Of a DNA stretch of 64,000 nt, positions 1 to 7,999 are shown in pieces. A program made the position numbers and the translations under genes. Source of the DNA: Heyndrickxia coagulans 36D1 (GTDB lineage Bacteria > Bacillota > Bacilli > Bacillales > Bacillaceae_C); assembly GCF_000169195.2 (NCBI RefSeq), contig NC_016023.1, positions 2,666,001 to 2,730,000 of the forward strand, given 5' to 3'. The notes beneath the pieces were generated by a model, which saw nothing but the letters and a program-made list of their open reading frames with translations, searched no databases and was not told the origin of the DNA. How positions within the stretch are numbered: position 1 is the first letter of the stretch; each line of letters opens with the position of its first letter.

Positions 1-458
1 CGGGCGCTACGGTTATGGAGGAAGTCGGGACGCGCGGTGCACAGACAGCAGCCAATATGATTAAGCCGGATATTTTCTTTGCCCTGGATGCTAGTCCCGC
101 CAATGATGCGTCCGGCGATAAAGAACAATTCGGGCAGCTTGGAAAAGGCGCATTGCTGCGGATTTACGACCGGACGATGGTGACACATAAAGGCATGCGC
201 GAGTTTGTTCTCGACACAGCCGAGAGCAATGATATCCGCTACCAGTATTTCGTAGCCCCGAATGGCGGGACAGATGCCGGCCGCGTTCATACTACCAATG
301 AAGGGATCCCGAGTGCTGTGATTGGGGTTTGCGCCCGCTATATCCATACGCATGCCGCGATCCTTCATGTCGATGACTATGCGGCAGCCAAGGCCTTGAT
401 CGTGAAATTGGTACAGGCCTGTGACCGTTCAACCGTTGATGCGATCCGCAGTAAATAA
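1..458 (+). CDS. ytoP: M42 family glutamyl aminopeptidase-like protein, C-terminal part (5' truncated)
   Basis: The window opens inside this gene, so the N-terminal half is missing. The reading frame is open from base 3. The fragment carries the EEVGTRGA motif of M42 metallo-aminopeptidases, which holds metal-binding and catalytic glutamates. It also has [10 protein letters not shown], a glycine/threonine stretch ([12 protein letters not shown]) and [19 protein letters not shown], which match the metal and substrate pocket of the family. These enzymes are cytosolic and trim N-terminal residues (often Glu/Asp) from peptides. The ytoP assignment rests on sequence type plus position just upstream of the ytpP-ytpQ-ytpR block. 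The stop is TAA at 456-458 with no clear terminator before the next gene, so co-transcription is possible. Confidence 0.9.
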   Translation, partial: GATVMEEVGTRGAQTAANMIKPDIFFALDASPANDASGDKEQFGQLGKGALLRIYDRTMVTHKGMREFVLDTAESNDIRYQYFVAPNGGTDAGRVHTTNEGIPSAVIGVCARYIHTHAAILHVDDYAAAKALIVKLVQACDRSTVDAIRSK

Positions 459-519
459 TAAAGAAATATTCGATTTTCCTGAGGCAAAAATGCCCGAAAT
501 ACAGAGGTGAAAGAATTTG

Positions 520-1044
520 ATGATTGCAATTGGTTCGACCAATCCGGCAAAAGTGTCGGCTGTCCGGAAAGCCTTTGAAGTGCTTGACGGGCAGAAAATG
601 GAATTTGTGGCTGCAGGTGTGCCATCCGGCGTAAAAGAACAGCCTTTTTCCGACGAAGAAACGCTGCAAGGGGCCATTAACCGCTCGAGGGCGGTCCTGG
701 CAGCAAAAAATGCGGATATTGGTATTGGTCTTGAAGGTGGCGTGGTGGAAACCCCGCATGGCTTGTTTCTCTGCAACTGGGGTGCAATTGTCGTGGAAGG
801 AGAAGAACCCTTCATCGCCGGCGGAGCAAGGATTCCGCTTCCGGAAGAAATCGCGGTTCGTTTGCGGGCAGGCGAAGAACTCGGACCTGTAATGGAAAAC
901 TATGCAAAAAAAGAAAACGTCCGCAAAAAAGAAGGCGCAATCGGTGTCTTCACCAATGAACTCGTCACGCGCGGCGACATGTTCACCCATATTACAAAGA
1001 TGCTTTTGGGACAGTTTCTGTATCAGAAAAGAGTTGAAAAATAA
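520..1044 (+). CDS. DUF84 family NTPase (inosine/xanthosine triphosphatase type, YjjX-like)
   Basis: A 174-residue cytosolic protein of the DUF84/YjjX family. Members hydrolyse non-canonical purine triphosphates (ITP, XTP) to keep them out of nucleic acids. Visible features are the N-terminal IGSTNPAKVSAVRKAF nucleotide-binding segment, a central GIGLEGGVVE motif, and a C-terminal KEGAIGVFTNELVTR segment. The sequence offers TTG at 517 and ATG at 520. ATG 520 is preferred because GAGGTGA at 504-510 lies nine bases upstream. It follows the M42 peptidase by 61 bases. The exact substrate cannot be read from sequence. Confidence 0.8.
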   Translation: MIAIGSTNPAKVSAVRKAFEVLDGQKMEFVAAGVPSGVKEQPFSDEETLQGAINRSRAVLAAKNADIGIGLEGGVVETPHGLFLCNWGAIVVEGEEPFIAGGARIPLPEEIAVRLRAGEELGPVMENYAKKENVRKKEGAIGVFTNELVTRGDMFTHITKMLLGQFLYQKRVEK

Positions 1045-1171
1045 GTAAATATTTCAATATCCAAAAGATATCTCAAGGCTTTTAAATTCAGTAACGAAAA
1101 TCTTTGCTGGTCAAGTACTGGCGATTTAAAATTGTAGAAGCGTGTTAATATGGAAGGGAGGAGGCATTGAA

Positions 1172-1765
1172 ATGAAAAAAGTTAGTTTGCTCGTATTGGT
1201 TGTTGTTCTGATTGTGATTGGTGGGTTCTTTATATTTCATCACAATCAAAGTCAAAACGTATCAAGTGATCGAAGTCATCCTGAAACAAACTCCTCCACG
1301 CAGCCTAAAGATAAAGCACAAAAAAGGGACACAAGTAAGAATGAAGCAGATAATTCAGCTTCCGGTTCAACCACAACGGGAAGTGATGATCAGAAAAGTT
1401 CTGCAGGTCAGGTAGAAGAAAACAGCTCCTCATCAGCATCAAACCAGTCTGACAATTCAAAATCAGACCAACCAACATCAGGAAATTCATCGGCATCGGA
1501 AAATACAACAAAGAATCATGAAGGAACATCGAACAAAGGCACAAGTTCCAATTCCAATACCGATAAGACCAATCAGGCTGTAAACCGGCCGAACGGCGCC
1601 TGGGTAACAACGTTCGAGAAAGAATTATATAAAGGTTATCACGTCACGCCCAGTCACTATAAGTATATTGGCAACGGTAATTGGGAAGTTTGGGTAAAAG
1701 AAGTGAATACCGGTGAATACCCCTATGTAACGGTGAATCAAAAGACAGGGGATTTTCATGGCTAA
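1172..1765 (+). CDS. N-terminally anchored Ser/Asn/Thr-rich protein with short C-terminal domain, function unknown
   Basis: A 197-residue protein. ATG 1172 is chosen over the upstream ATG 1142 because GGGAGGAGG (1155-1163) precedes it at ideal spacing. Residues ~1-24 form a Lys-led hydrophobic helix (membrane anchor or uncleaved signal). Residues ~25-140 are a low-complexity Ser/Asn/Thr/Lys linker typical of extracellular spacers. The last ~55 residues form a compact aromatic-rich module (KYIGNGNWEVWVKEVN, then TGEYPYVTVN and TGDFHG) that resembles the terminal strand pair of PepSY-like domains. I infer a surface protein that presents this small domain outside the membrane. No function is recognised. 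Confidence 0.75.
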   Translation: MKKVSLLVLVVVLIVIGGFFIFHHNQSQNVSSDRSHPETNSSTQPKDKAQKRDTSKNEADNSASGSTTTGSDDQKSSAGQVEENSSSSASNQSDNSKSDQPTSGNSSASENTTKNHEGTSNKGTSSNSNTDKTNQAVNRPNGAWVTTFEKELYKGYHVTPSHYKYIGNGNWEVWVKEVNTGEYPYVTVNQKTGDFHG

Positions 1766-1893
1766 TCGTTCCAGATGGCCTTATTGGTTAAGAGTCCTTC
1801 AAATTAAAACTATATTTCATTTCATCGGAATATTTAGAAGCATGGTTATAAAGTCAATGATTGAAGAATCAAGATGCAGCGTATCATTCATGG

Positions 1894-1974
1894 GAGTCCC
1901 CCCTTGGGTATCGATTAAGAGTCCGTTTTTGCTCTGAAGCTTTGGACACCCTATCATACCAGGGGGCTCTTTTT
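1894..1974 (+). terminator. Large structured hairpin ending in a T run
   Basis: GAG-T-CCCCC at 1894-1902 can pair with GGGGG-CTC at 1962-1969. An inner GGTAT (1907-1911) pairs with ATACC (1956-1960), and GTCC (1921-1924) pairs with GGAC (1944-1947). Five T residues follow at once. This is an intrinsic terminator with an unusually long, interrupted stem. It could end the transcript of the Ser/Asn-rich gene or act as an attenuator for what follows. The rest of the 1766-2145 gap shows no convincing gene. Confidence 0.45.
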
Positions 1975-2145
1975 GTGCAAACACCAAATTTCTTTGATTA
2001 CAGGAATGCTTATTATTGTTTAACTTCCCGCTACTGTGTGATTTGAGTCTTTTTAATGTTAAAAAAGATGTGGATATTAGAAGGAAAATGGGAATCTCTG
2101 GCGAATATGATGATTCGTATCCTACTTTAAAGAGGAGATTTAACT

Positions 2146-2331
2146 ATGGATTTATTAGTCTTTTTTAAAGTAATTACGGGGATTATTCTATTGGTTCTTA
2201 CAATCTTTATAATTAGAAAATTACAAAACAATCGAGTGGATGATTATGACAAATATGATAGTTTACTATTATTTTTACTCGTATTCGATTTAATAGTGTT
2301 GCCTATTTGGGGATATTTCTTATCTAAATAA
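2146..2331 (+). CDS. Small two-helix membrane protein, function unknown
   Basis: A 61-residue protein preceded by a good ribosome site (GAGGAGA at 2132-2138) eight bases before the ATG. Two hydrophobic helices (about residues 3-23 and 40-58) flank a short charged loop (LQNNRVDDYDKYDS). It is AT-rich like the following transporter and unlike the backbone, so both were probably acquired together. No family is recognised. Confidence 0.6.
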   Translation: MDLLVFFKVITGIILLVLTIFIIRKLQNNRVDDYDKYDSLLLFLLVFDLIVLPIWGYFLSK

Positions 2332-2416
2332 TTCATTCACTTCAACATTTAGCAGGACTAAAAATCCAGCAACATACGAGAATTTTCAAAGATAAGCTTT
2401 TAAGGAGGGCTATCTA

Positions 2417-3669
2417 TTGAATACTTCACCTTCGCTAGTTAAATCAAATAAAAATTTCTTATTATTTTGGTCAGGACAAACTGTTTCGATGTTTGGTTCT
2501 CAAGTTACAATTGTCGGACTACCTTTAACTGCAGTCTATTTATTAAAGGCTAATTCATTTGAAATGGGGTTATTCCAAGCCTGTGCAACCATTCCATTTT
2601 TTTTATTTAGTTTAATTGCCGGGGCTTGGATTGATCAAAGTAATAAACGTTCGATATTGCTCGTTACAAATTTATTAACTGGACTTTGTCTTTTAGTTAT
2701 TCCCATCTTTGCCTTTCTTAATGCCCTCAATTTTTACGTTTTTTACATCGTTGTTTTTTTATCTGCTACGTTTTCCATGATGTTTGAACTTGCCTATCTT
2801 TCTTTTGTTCCCATTATTGTTTCAAGGGAAGATTTGTACAGAGCAAATAGGAATTTAGAAGTTAGCCGTTCTTTATCCCAAATTTTTGGTCAAAGCATTG
2901 CAGGATTTTTAATCAATATTTTATCTGCTCCCATTTCTATCATGATCGATTCAATATCTTATTTTATTTCATTATTTTTTATGTGGAAAATAAAAATGAA
3001 TGAAAAGAGAGAGACAGTTACAGAAAACATAAATATATTTAAAAGAATTTTAAAGGGACTAAAAGTATTAATAAATAGCCGAATTCTTTTATCTATCTCC
3101 ATATCTACGGCTATTTTAAATTTTTGCAGAACTGCTTTTGAAACCATTTACATACTATACATAGTAAGGAATGTTGGAATGCACGCATCGCAAATTGGAT
3201 TAATCTATGGGTTAGGAAGTATTGGAGGGATAATAGGGGCTTACTTTTCTGAATTTATTTCAAAAAAGATGGGTATTGGGATATCGATCATTGGTGCTAC
3301 CGTTTTAATCGGAGTTGGGGGAATCATTGTTTTTACACCCTACTTTCACTCTAAAACCATCGCTTTAATCTTACTTACTTTAGGACAGATGCTATCCGGA
3401 TTTGGAAACATGCTCTATTTTGTAAGCCAGGTCAGTTTAAGACAGGCTATTACGCCATTAAAAATTTTAGGTAGCGTAAATGCAAGTAATCGGTTTATAA
3501 CAAGGGGAGCGATGCCACTGGGGGCGTCATTGGAGGCGTTCTTGGCTCGTATTTAGGTTTGAAAATGTCGTTATTTATTTTTGCAGCGGGATTTTTTCTT
3601 TCAACCGTAATATTATGTATCACCTCAATTTACAAGATAAGGAGTCTTAATATGAATCTAAACCTATAG
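2417..3669 (+). pseudogene. MFS transporter (efflux-type) interrupted by a frameshift near its 3' end
   Basis: A major facilitator protein with about eleven hydrophobic helices, a TTG start at 2417 and a strong AAGGAGGG site at 2402-2409. The N-terminal FWSGQTVSMFGSQVT segment and the layout resemble macrolide/multidrug exporters of the MFS. The first frame stops at 3556 in the middle of a helix. The expected continuation (IGGVLGSYLGLKMSLF, then ~30 hydrophobic residues) runs in a different frame from 3529 to the stop at 3669. The shift lies in GGGGGCGTC at about 3520-3528 and is best explained by one missing base. The AT-rich composition contrasts with the flanks. A sequencing error is the alternative to a real pseudogene. 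The truncated protein might keep partial function. Confidence 0.8.
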
Positions 3670-3902
3670 AAAATCTATTATTTAAATTCATAAAATTCAT
3701 TCGTCTCAACTCGATTGCTTGATTGGGGAGCCTGTTACCAAGGGATACATCGTCCTGCGGTTGCAAGGCCTTTTTTGATTTTAGGAAAAGTAAAAACGGG
3801 GCGGTTTGATGGTAAATACGCATCATCATCCTCTCCCCCCCTTTAGCCTTGTAAAAAAACTTGATTCCTGCTACGAAATGTAACAAATTTGTCACAGATT
3901 GA

Positions 3903-3911
3903 TGGTATAAT
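3903..3911 (+). promoter_or_regulatory. Extended -10 promoter candidate for rsbK
   Basis: TGG followed by perfect TATAAT at 3906-3911, about 100 bases before the kinase start. No good -35 lies at 16-18 bases, though TTGTCA occurs at 3889-3894 (too close). This fits an extended -10 promoter. The rest of the 3670-4012 gap shows nothing else I can support. Confidence 0.4.
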
Positions 3912-4012
3912 ATGTTGAAAAATCGGGAATAGAGTATAAGCTTCAATGGCTTTATCACTTGTCTTAGAAGTATCGATATATCCGGCAGATGGAAAAACAG
4001 GGGGAAGAAAGC

Positions 4013-6778
4013 ATGGGCTTTAAGAAAAAACAATATGCAGGGTTCGGCGTGATCCTCGCTTTTATGCTTGTTACGGCTGTGGTCATGCTCGTTTCCATGA
4101 ATCATATGAAAAAAAACATGTCTGAAATCGTGCAGGACCGCTATGTGAAAGTAAAAATGGCAACGGAGATCCAGCTGCTGTTTTCGCAGTCCGACCGGGA
4201 ACTTTTGGCCATTATTAATGATGAAAAAGCAAGCGGCACGGAAACCGCTATTCAAAATATTACGGATAACCGTGCAAAAATCGAATCAAGGCTGAACCAG
4301 CTAGACAATATATTAAACCATAACCAGGCAAAGGATATTTTGGCAAAGCTCCAAAATGAATTTGCTTCCTATACGGAAACGGAAGAAACGATTATCAATG
4401 ACGCCAGGCACAATAAAACGGTGCCGTCCGGAGTGATTTCCGACTATCAAACGAAACGGAGCCACTTAACGGGATATATTACCGATTTTAAAAATTTCCA
4501 GGAAAACTTAATGTCGAAAGCAATGAAAAATGCCAGCCAGCTGGAAAAAAACTTGCTGCAGATGATTGTGGTTTCTTCCGGGCTGATGATTGCCGTGATG
4601 CTGTTTATTGCTTACTGGATTGTATCGGGAACGGCGAAAAGCTTAAACAACATCTCCAAAGTAATGACGCATATCAATTACGATGACCTTACGTCACTGC
4701 CGCGGGTGGATGTGAAGACAGAGGATGAAATCGGGGAAATCGGTGCAGCTTTTAACCGGATGGCCGCATCGCTTGAGCAGGCAAGCCAGAAAGAAAAAAA
4801 TTATATTGAACAAATATCGGAAAGAAACTGGATGCAGACGACGCTTGCCGAAATGGCGACGATGTATCAGAATATCACCCATATCAACACGCTGGCGGAA
4901 CGGTTTATTCAAAAAGCCGTACCGGTTATGGCAGCCTCGATGGGTGCCTTTTATTTGAAAAGAGGAGAAAAAACAAAAGCCGAGTTTGTCAAAATTGCTG
5001 CTTATGCGGAAGACCGCGGGAATCCGGGCCGCGAAAAATTTTCATACGGGGAGGGGCTGGCCGGCCAGTGTGCGTTAGAAAAAGAGAGCCGGATCATTAC
5101 CGATGTTCCCGAAAATTATTCGCTAATTTCGACCGGTTTGGGTGAAGCGAAACCGCGCAGCATTCTGATTGCGCCTGTCATTTATGAAGAGGAAGTACTG
5201 GCGGTTTTGGAACTGGCAAGCCTGGAGGAGTTCACGCCGGCGCGGCTTGAGCTCATCAAGCAAATCAACCATACACTCGGGATGGCAATCAACAGTGTCC
5301 TGAGCAGAATGGAGGTTGAGCGGCTTTTGAAAGAATCGCAAATGATGACGGAAGAGTTGCAGGCCCAGTCGGAGGAGTTGCAATCGCAATCGGAAGAACT
5401 GCAAGCCCAGTCGGAGGAATTGCAGTCGCAGTCTGAAGAATTGCGCATGATCAATGAACAGCTTGAGGAACGGACGAAAGAAGCGGAAAAAAGAGCGCAG
5501 GAACTGGAAAAAACAAAGCATCAGTTGGAAGAAAAAGCAGAGCAGCTTATCCAGAGCTCGCAGTATAAATCTGAATTTCTTGCAAATATGTCGCATGAAC
5601 TGCGGACGCCGCTCAACAGCATTCTGCTTCTTTCCGAAATGCTGGCGGATGAATCGGAAGAGGGCAATCTGACCGAAGAACAAAAAGAATTCGCCCGTGT
5701 GATCCATTCATCCGGCAGTGACTTGCTCAATTTAATTAACGATATACTTGACTTGTCCAAAGTAGAAGCCGGCAAGATGGAAATTGTCATTGAAGAGACG
5801 AACACCCGTGAATTGCCAGTGTATGTCGGCAACCAGTTTGCTTATTTGGCAGAGCAAAAAGGACTTGAACTGAAGATTGATGTCGATGATAATGTGCCGG
5901 ATTTGATTTATACCGACCAACGGCGTTTCCAACAGATCGTGAAAAACCTGCTTTCAAATGCCGTCAAATTTACGGAAAATGGTTCGGTGACGTTCCGGAT
6001 GCGCAAAGTGAGCGCAGAAACAGCCGGAAAATACGTGAAAACGGAAGGCGCCGATTTTTGGCTGGAAGTGGCTGTGCAAGACACGGGGATCGGGATTCCG
6101 GAAAAGAAACAGGATCTCATTTTCGAAGCCTTCCAGCAAGGGGACGGTGCGACCGGCCGCAAATACGGCGGTACGGGACTCGGTTTGTCCATTTGCCGTG
6201 AGTTTGCCCGCTTGCTCGGCGGCACAATCTGTCTCGACAGCACTGTCGGAAAGGGCAGCACCTTCATTTTGTATATTCCAAGCTTGCCGAACGGGATGAC
6301 CGCTACGGAAGAAGTGCCAGCGTCGGAAAGCGAAGCAGCGCCGGCATTGCTGCATGAAGAAGATCAGCAGCAGGGCGAAGAAGAATCAGCCGATCAGGCG
6401 CTCCGAAATAAAACGGTGCTGATTTGTGACGATGACAACCGGAACATTTATGCACTGAAAAAGGCGCTGTCGAAAGAAGGCATGAAAGTGCTTGTGTCGC
6501 AAAACGGTTTCGAATGCCTGGATATGCTGGACCTTCACAAAGAGGTCGACATCGTCCTCATGGATATTATGATGCCGGGCATGGACGGTTATGAAACGAT
6601 GCAAAGAATTCGGAAGAACGATGCATTTGCGGATTTGCCCATTATCGCTCTGACAGCAAAAGCGATGAAAGGCGACCGGCAAAAGTGTCTGGATGCCGGC
6701 GCAACAGATTACATCAGCAAACCGCTGAAGATGGACCAGCTGTTATCTGTCATGCGGGTATGGCTGCCGCTAGAATAA
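4013..6778 (+). CDS. rsbK: Membrane hybrid sensor histidine kinase, RsbK-like (TM-sensor-TM-HAMP-GAF-coiled coil-HisKA-HATPase-REC)
   Basis: A 921-residue hybrid kinase. ATG 4013 is favoured over ATG 3989 because GGGGGAAG lies just before it. Domains in order: TM helix ~7-30; extracytoplasmic helical sensor ~31-180; TM ~182-205; HAMP ~206-260; GAF ~290-430; a coiled coil with four heptads LQ(A/S)QSEE (5357-5440); HisKA with NMSHELRTPLN (phospho-acceptor His about residue 528); HATPase with NLLSNAVKFTENG, DTGIGIP and GGTGLGLS; and a C-terminal receiver with LMDIMMPGMDG (Asp about residue 851) and KP near the end. This layout, with a CheR-type gene and a REC-PP2C gene next to it, matches RsbK, the stress sensor that drives sigma-B in the B. 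cereus group through RsbY. The signal sensed cannot be read from sequence. Confidence 0.85.
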   Translation: MGFKKKQYAGFGVILAFMLVTAVVMLVSMNHMKKNMSEIVQDRYVKVKMATEIQLLFSQSDRELLAIINDEKASGTETAIQNITDNRAKIESRLNQLDNILNHNQAKDILAKLQNEFASYTETEETIINDARHNKTVPSGVISDYQTKRSHLTGYITDFKNFQENLMSKAMKNASQLEKNLLQMIVVSSGLMIAVMLFIAYWIVSGTAKSLNNISKVMTHINYDDLTSLPRVDVKTEDEIGEIGAAFNRMAASLEQASQKEKNYIEQISERNWMQTTLAEMATMYQNITHINTLAERFIQKAVPVMAASMGAFYLKRGEKTKAEFVKIAAYAEDRGNPGREKFSYGEGLAGQCALEKESRIITDVPENYSLISTGLGEAKPRSILIAPVIYEEEVLAVLELASLEEFTPARLELIKQINHTLGMAINSVLSRMEVERLLKESQMMTEELQAQSEELQSQSEELQAQSEELQSQSEELRMINEQLEERTKEAEKRAQELEKTKHQLEEKAEQLIQSSQYKSEFLANMSHELRTPLNSILLLSEMLADESEEGNLTEEQKEFARVIHSSGSDLLNLINDILDLSKVEAGKMEIVIEETNTRELPVYVGNQFAYLAEQKGLELKIDVDDNVPDLIYTDQRRFQQIVKNLLSNAVKFTENGSVTFRMRKVSAETAGKYVKTEGADFWLEVAVQDTGIGIPEKKQDLIFEAFQQGDGATGRKYGGTGLGLSICREFARLLGGTICLDSTVGKGSTFILYIPSLPNGMTATEEVPASESEAAPALLHEEDQQQGEEESADQALRNKTVLICDDDNRNIYALKKALSKEGMKVLVSQNGFECLDMLDLHKEVDIVLMDIMMPGMDGYETMQRIRKNDAFADLPIIALTAKAMKGDRQKCLDAGATDYISKPLKMDQLLSVMRVWLPLE

Positions 6779-7066
6779 AGGCAGGCTGAGGGAAGGAAGC
6801 CCGTGAAAAAGCGGAGAGAGGGGTACGGGGTGAAGGAAGGCTGTACATTTTGCTTGCTTTCTTCACGCAGGGAAGTCCGAAAAAAATTCGTTACAGGAAT
6901 TTCTTTGTAAAAAAGGCCGCAAATTTAGCCCGCTATCTTCACATAGGCATGCTCCAAGTAAAGGAAGCACGGGAAATTTTGTTGCTTTTTAGCGGCCGTT
7001 GCGGAATGAATGCCATTTCCGCAATTTCAACAAGCCCAAACTTTAGAATGATGGAGTGCAAAAAGC

Positions 7067-7906
7067 GTGAAAAAAAACCAACTAACGGATGAGGACATCA
7101 GGAAGCTCGAACTGGATATGCTGCTATTTGCCATTTACCGGATATCTGGCTACGACTTCCGCCAGTATGCCCGTTCTTCCATTGAAAGGCGGGTTACGCA
7201 CCGGATGCGGCTCGAAAACCTGCCGAGCATCAGCGCGCTAATCGAAAGGGTGATCCATGAACCCGAATTCCTTGAAGTGCTGTTAAATGATTTGTCCATT
7301 CAAGTGACAGAAATGTTCCGGGATCCGGACTTTTTTGTCGCCTTTCGCGAAAAAGTCGTCCCGGAATTAAGGCAGTACCCGGAAATCCGGATCTGGCATG
7401 CAGGCTGCTCCTCGGGTGAAGAAGCCTATTCGATGGCCATTCTATTGGACGAAGAGGGGCTGCGCGAAAAAACGAGAATTTATGCAACCGATATGAATGA
7501 ACGAGTGTTGCGCCAGGCGGAAAGCGGCGCCTTTTCGCTTCATAAAATGCAGACGTATACGAAAAATTATTTCCAAGCAGGTGGGAAACGCGAATTTTCC
7601 TATTATTACACGGCCGATGCCCAGCATGCCTATTTCAATAAGAGCCTTGCGGAAAATATCGTATTTGCCCAGCACAATCTTGTCACGGACGGTTCGTTTA
7701 ATGAGTTCCATGCGATTATTTGCCGGAACGTTATGATCTATTTTGACCAAAACCTTCAGAAAAAAGTTTTGCGATTATTTGATGAAAGTTTAACGAACCG
7801 GGGATTTTTAGGGCTCGGCCATAAAGAAACCGTGCGGACGATTGATACGGAAGGAAAGTATGAGGTTTTTGACAGAGAAGAAAAAATTTACCGAAAAAAA
7901 GCATAA
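7067..7906 (+). CDS. rsbM: CheR-type SAM-dependent methyltransferase, RsbM-like
   Basis: A 279-residue protein with a GTG start at 7067 and a modest GGAG at 7053-7056. The N-terminal ~80 residues match the CheR helical domain. The C-terminal domain has the SAM site (WHAGCSSGEEAYSMAI, then IYATDMNE), VTEMFRDPDFF and IICRNVMIYF, all CheR hallmarks. No chemotaxis receptor, CheB or flagellar gene is nearby, so a chemotaxis role is unlikely. Beside a hybrid kinase with a long helical coiled coil, it fits RsbM, which methylates RsbK and dampens sigma-B signalling in B. cereus. It is separated from rsbK by 288 bases with no obvious terminator or coding potential. Confidence 0.82.
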   Translation: MKKNQLTDEDIRKLELDMLLFAIYRISGYDFRQYARSSIERRVTHRMRLENLPSISALIERVIHEPEFLEVLLNDLSIQVTEMFRDPDFFVAFREKVVPELRQYPEIRIWHAGCSSGEEAYSMAILLDEEGLREKTRIYATDMNERVLRQAESGAFSLHKMQTYTKNYFQAGGKREFSYYYTADAQHAYFNKSLAENIVFAQHNLVTDGSFNEFHAIICRNVMIYFDQNLQKKVLRLFDESLTNRGFLGLGHKETVRTIDTEGKYEVFDREEKIYRKKA

Positions 7907-7918
7907 CCATTTAAAAAA

Positions 7919-7948
7919 CGGCGAGACACTGCGATCTCGCCGTTTTTT
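7919..7948. terminator. Bidirectional terminator between convergent rsbM and rsbY
   Basis: CGGCGAGA (7919-7926), an eight-base loop and TCTCGCCG (7935-7942), then six T residues. A run of A residues precedes the stem, so it can also end transcripts from the opposite strand. Confidence 0.85.
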
Positions 7949-7999
7949 ACTGTATTTTCACCGGACAACCCCTATATCCCGCTTAGTAAGCCCTAGCAC

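Noticed and set aside
1861-2046. 61-codon frame after the Ser/Asn-rich gene
   Set aside because: It runs through a terminator-like hairpin, has no ribosome site and no protein-like pattern.
3647-4255. 202-codon minus-strand frame
   Set aside because: It overlaps the promoter and start of rsbK and has the His/Phe-rich look of an antisense shadow.
6850-7092. 80-codon frame between rsbK and rsbM
   Set aside because: No ribosome site, and it overlaps the well-supported rsbM start; treated as spacer.
7067-7906. A chemotaxis locus, because of the CheR-like gene
   Set aside because: No receptor, CheA, CheB, CheW or motor gene is nearby; the neighbours fit the RsbK system.
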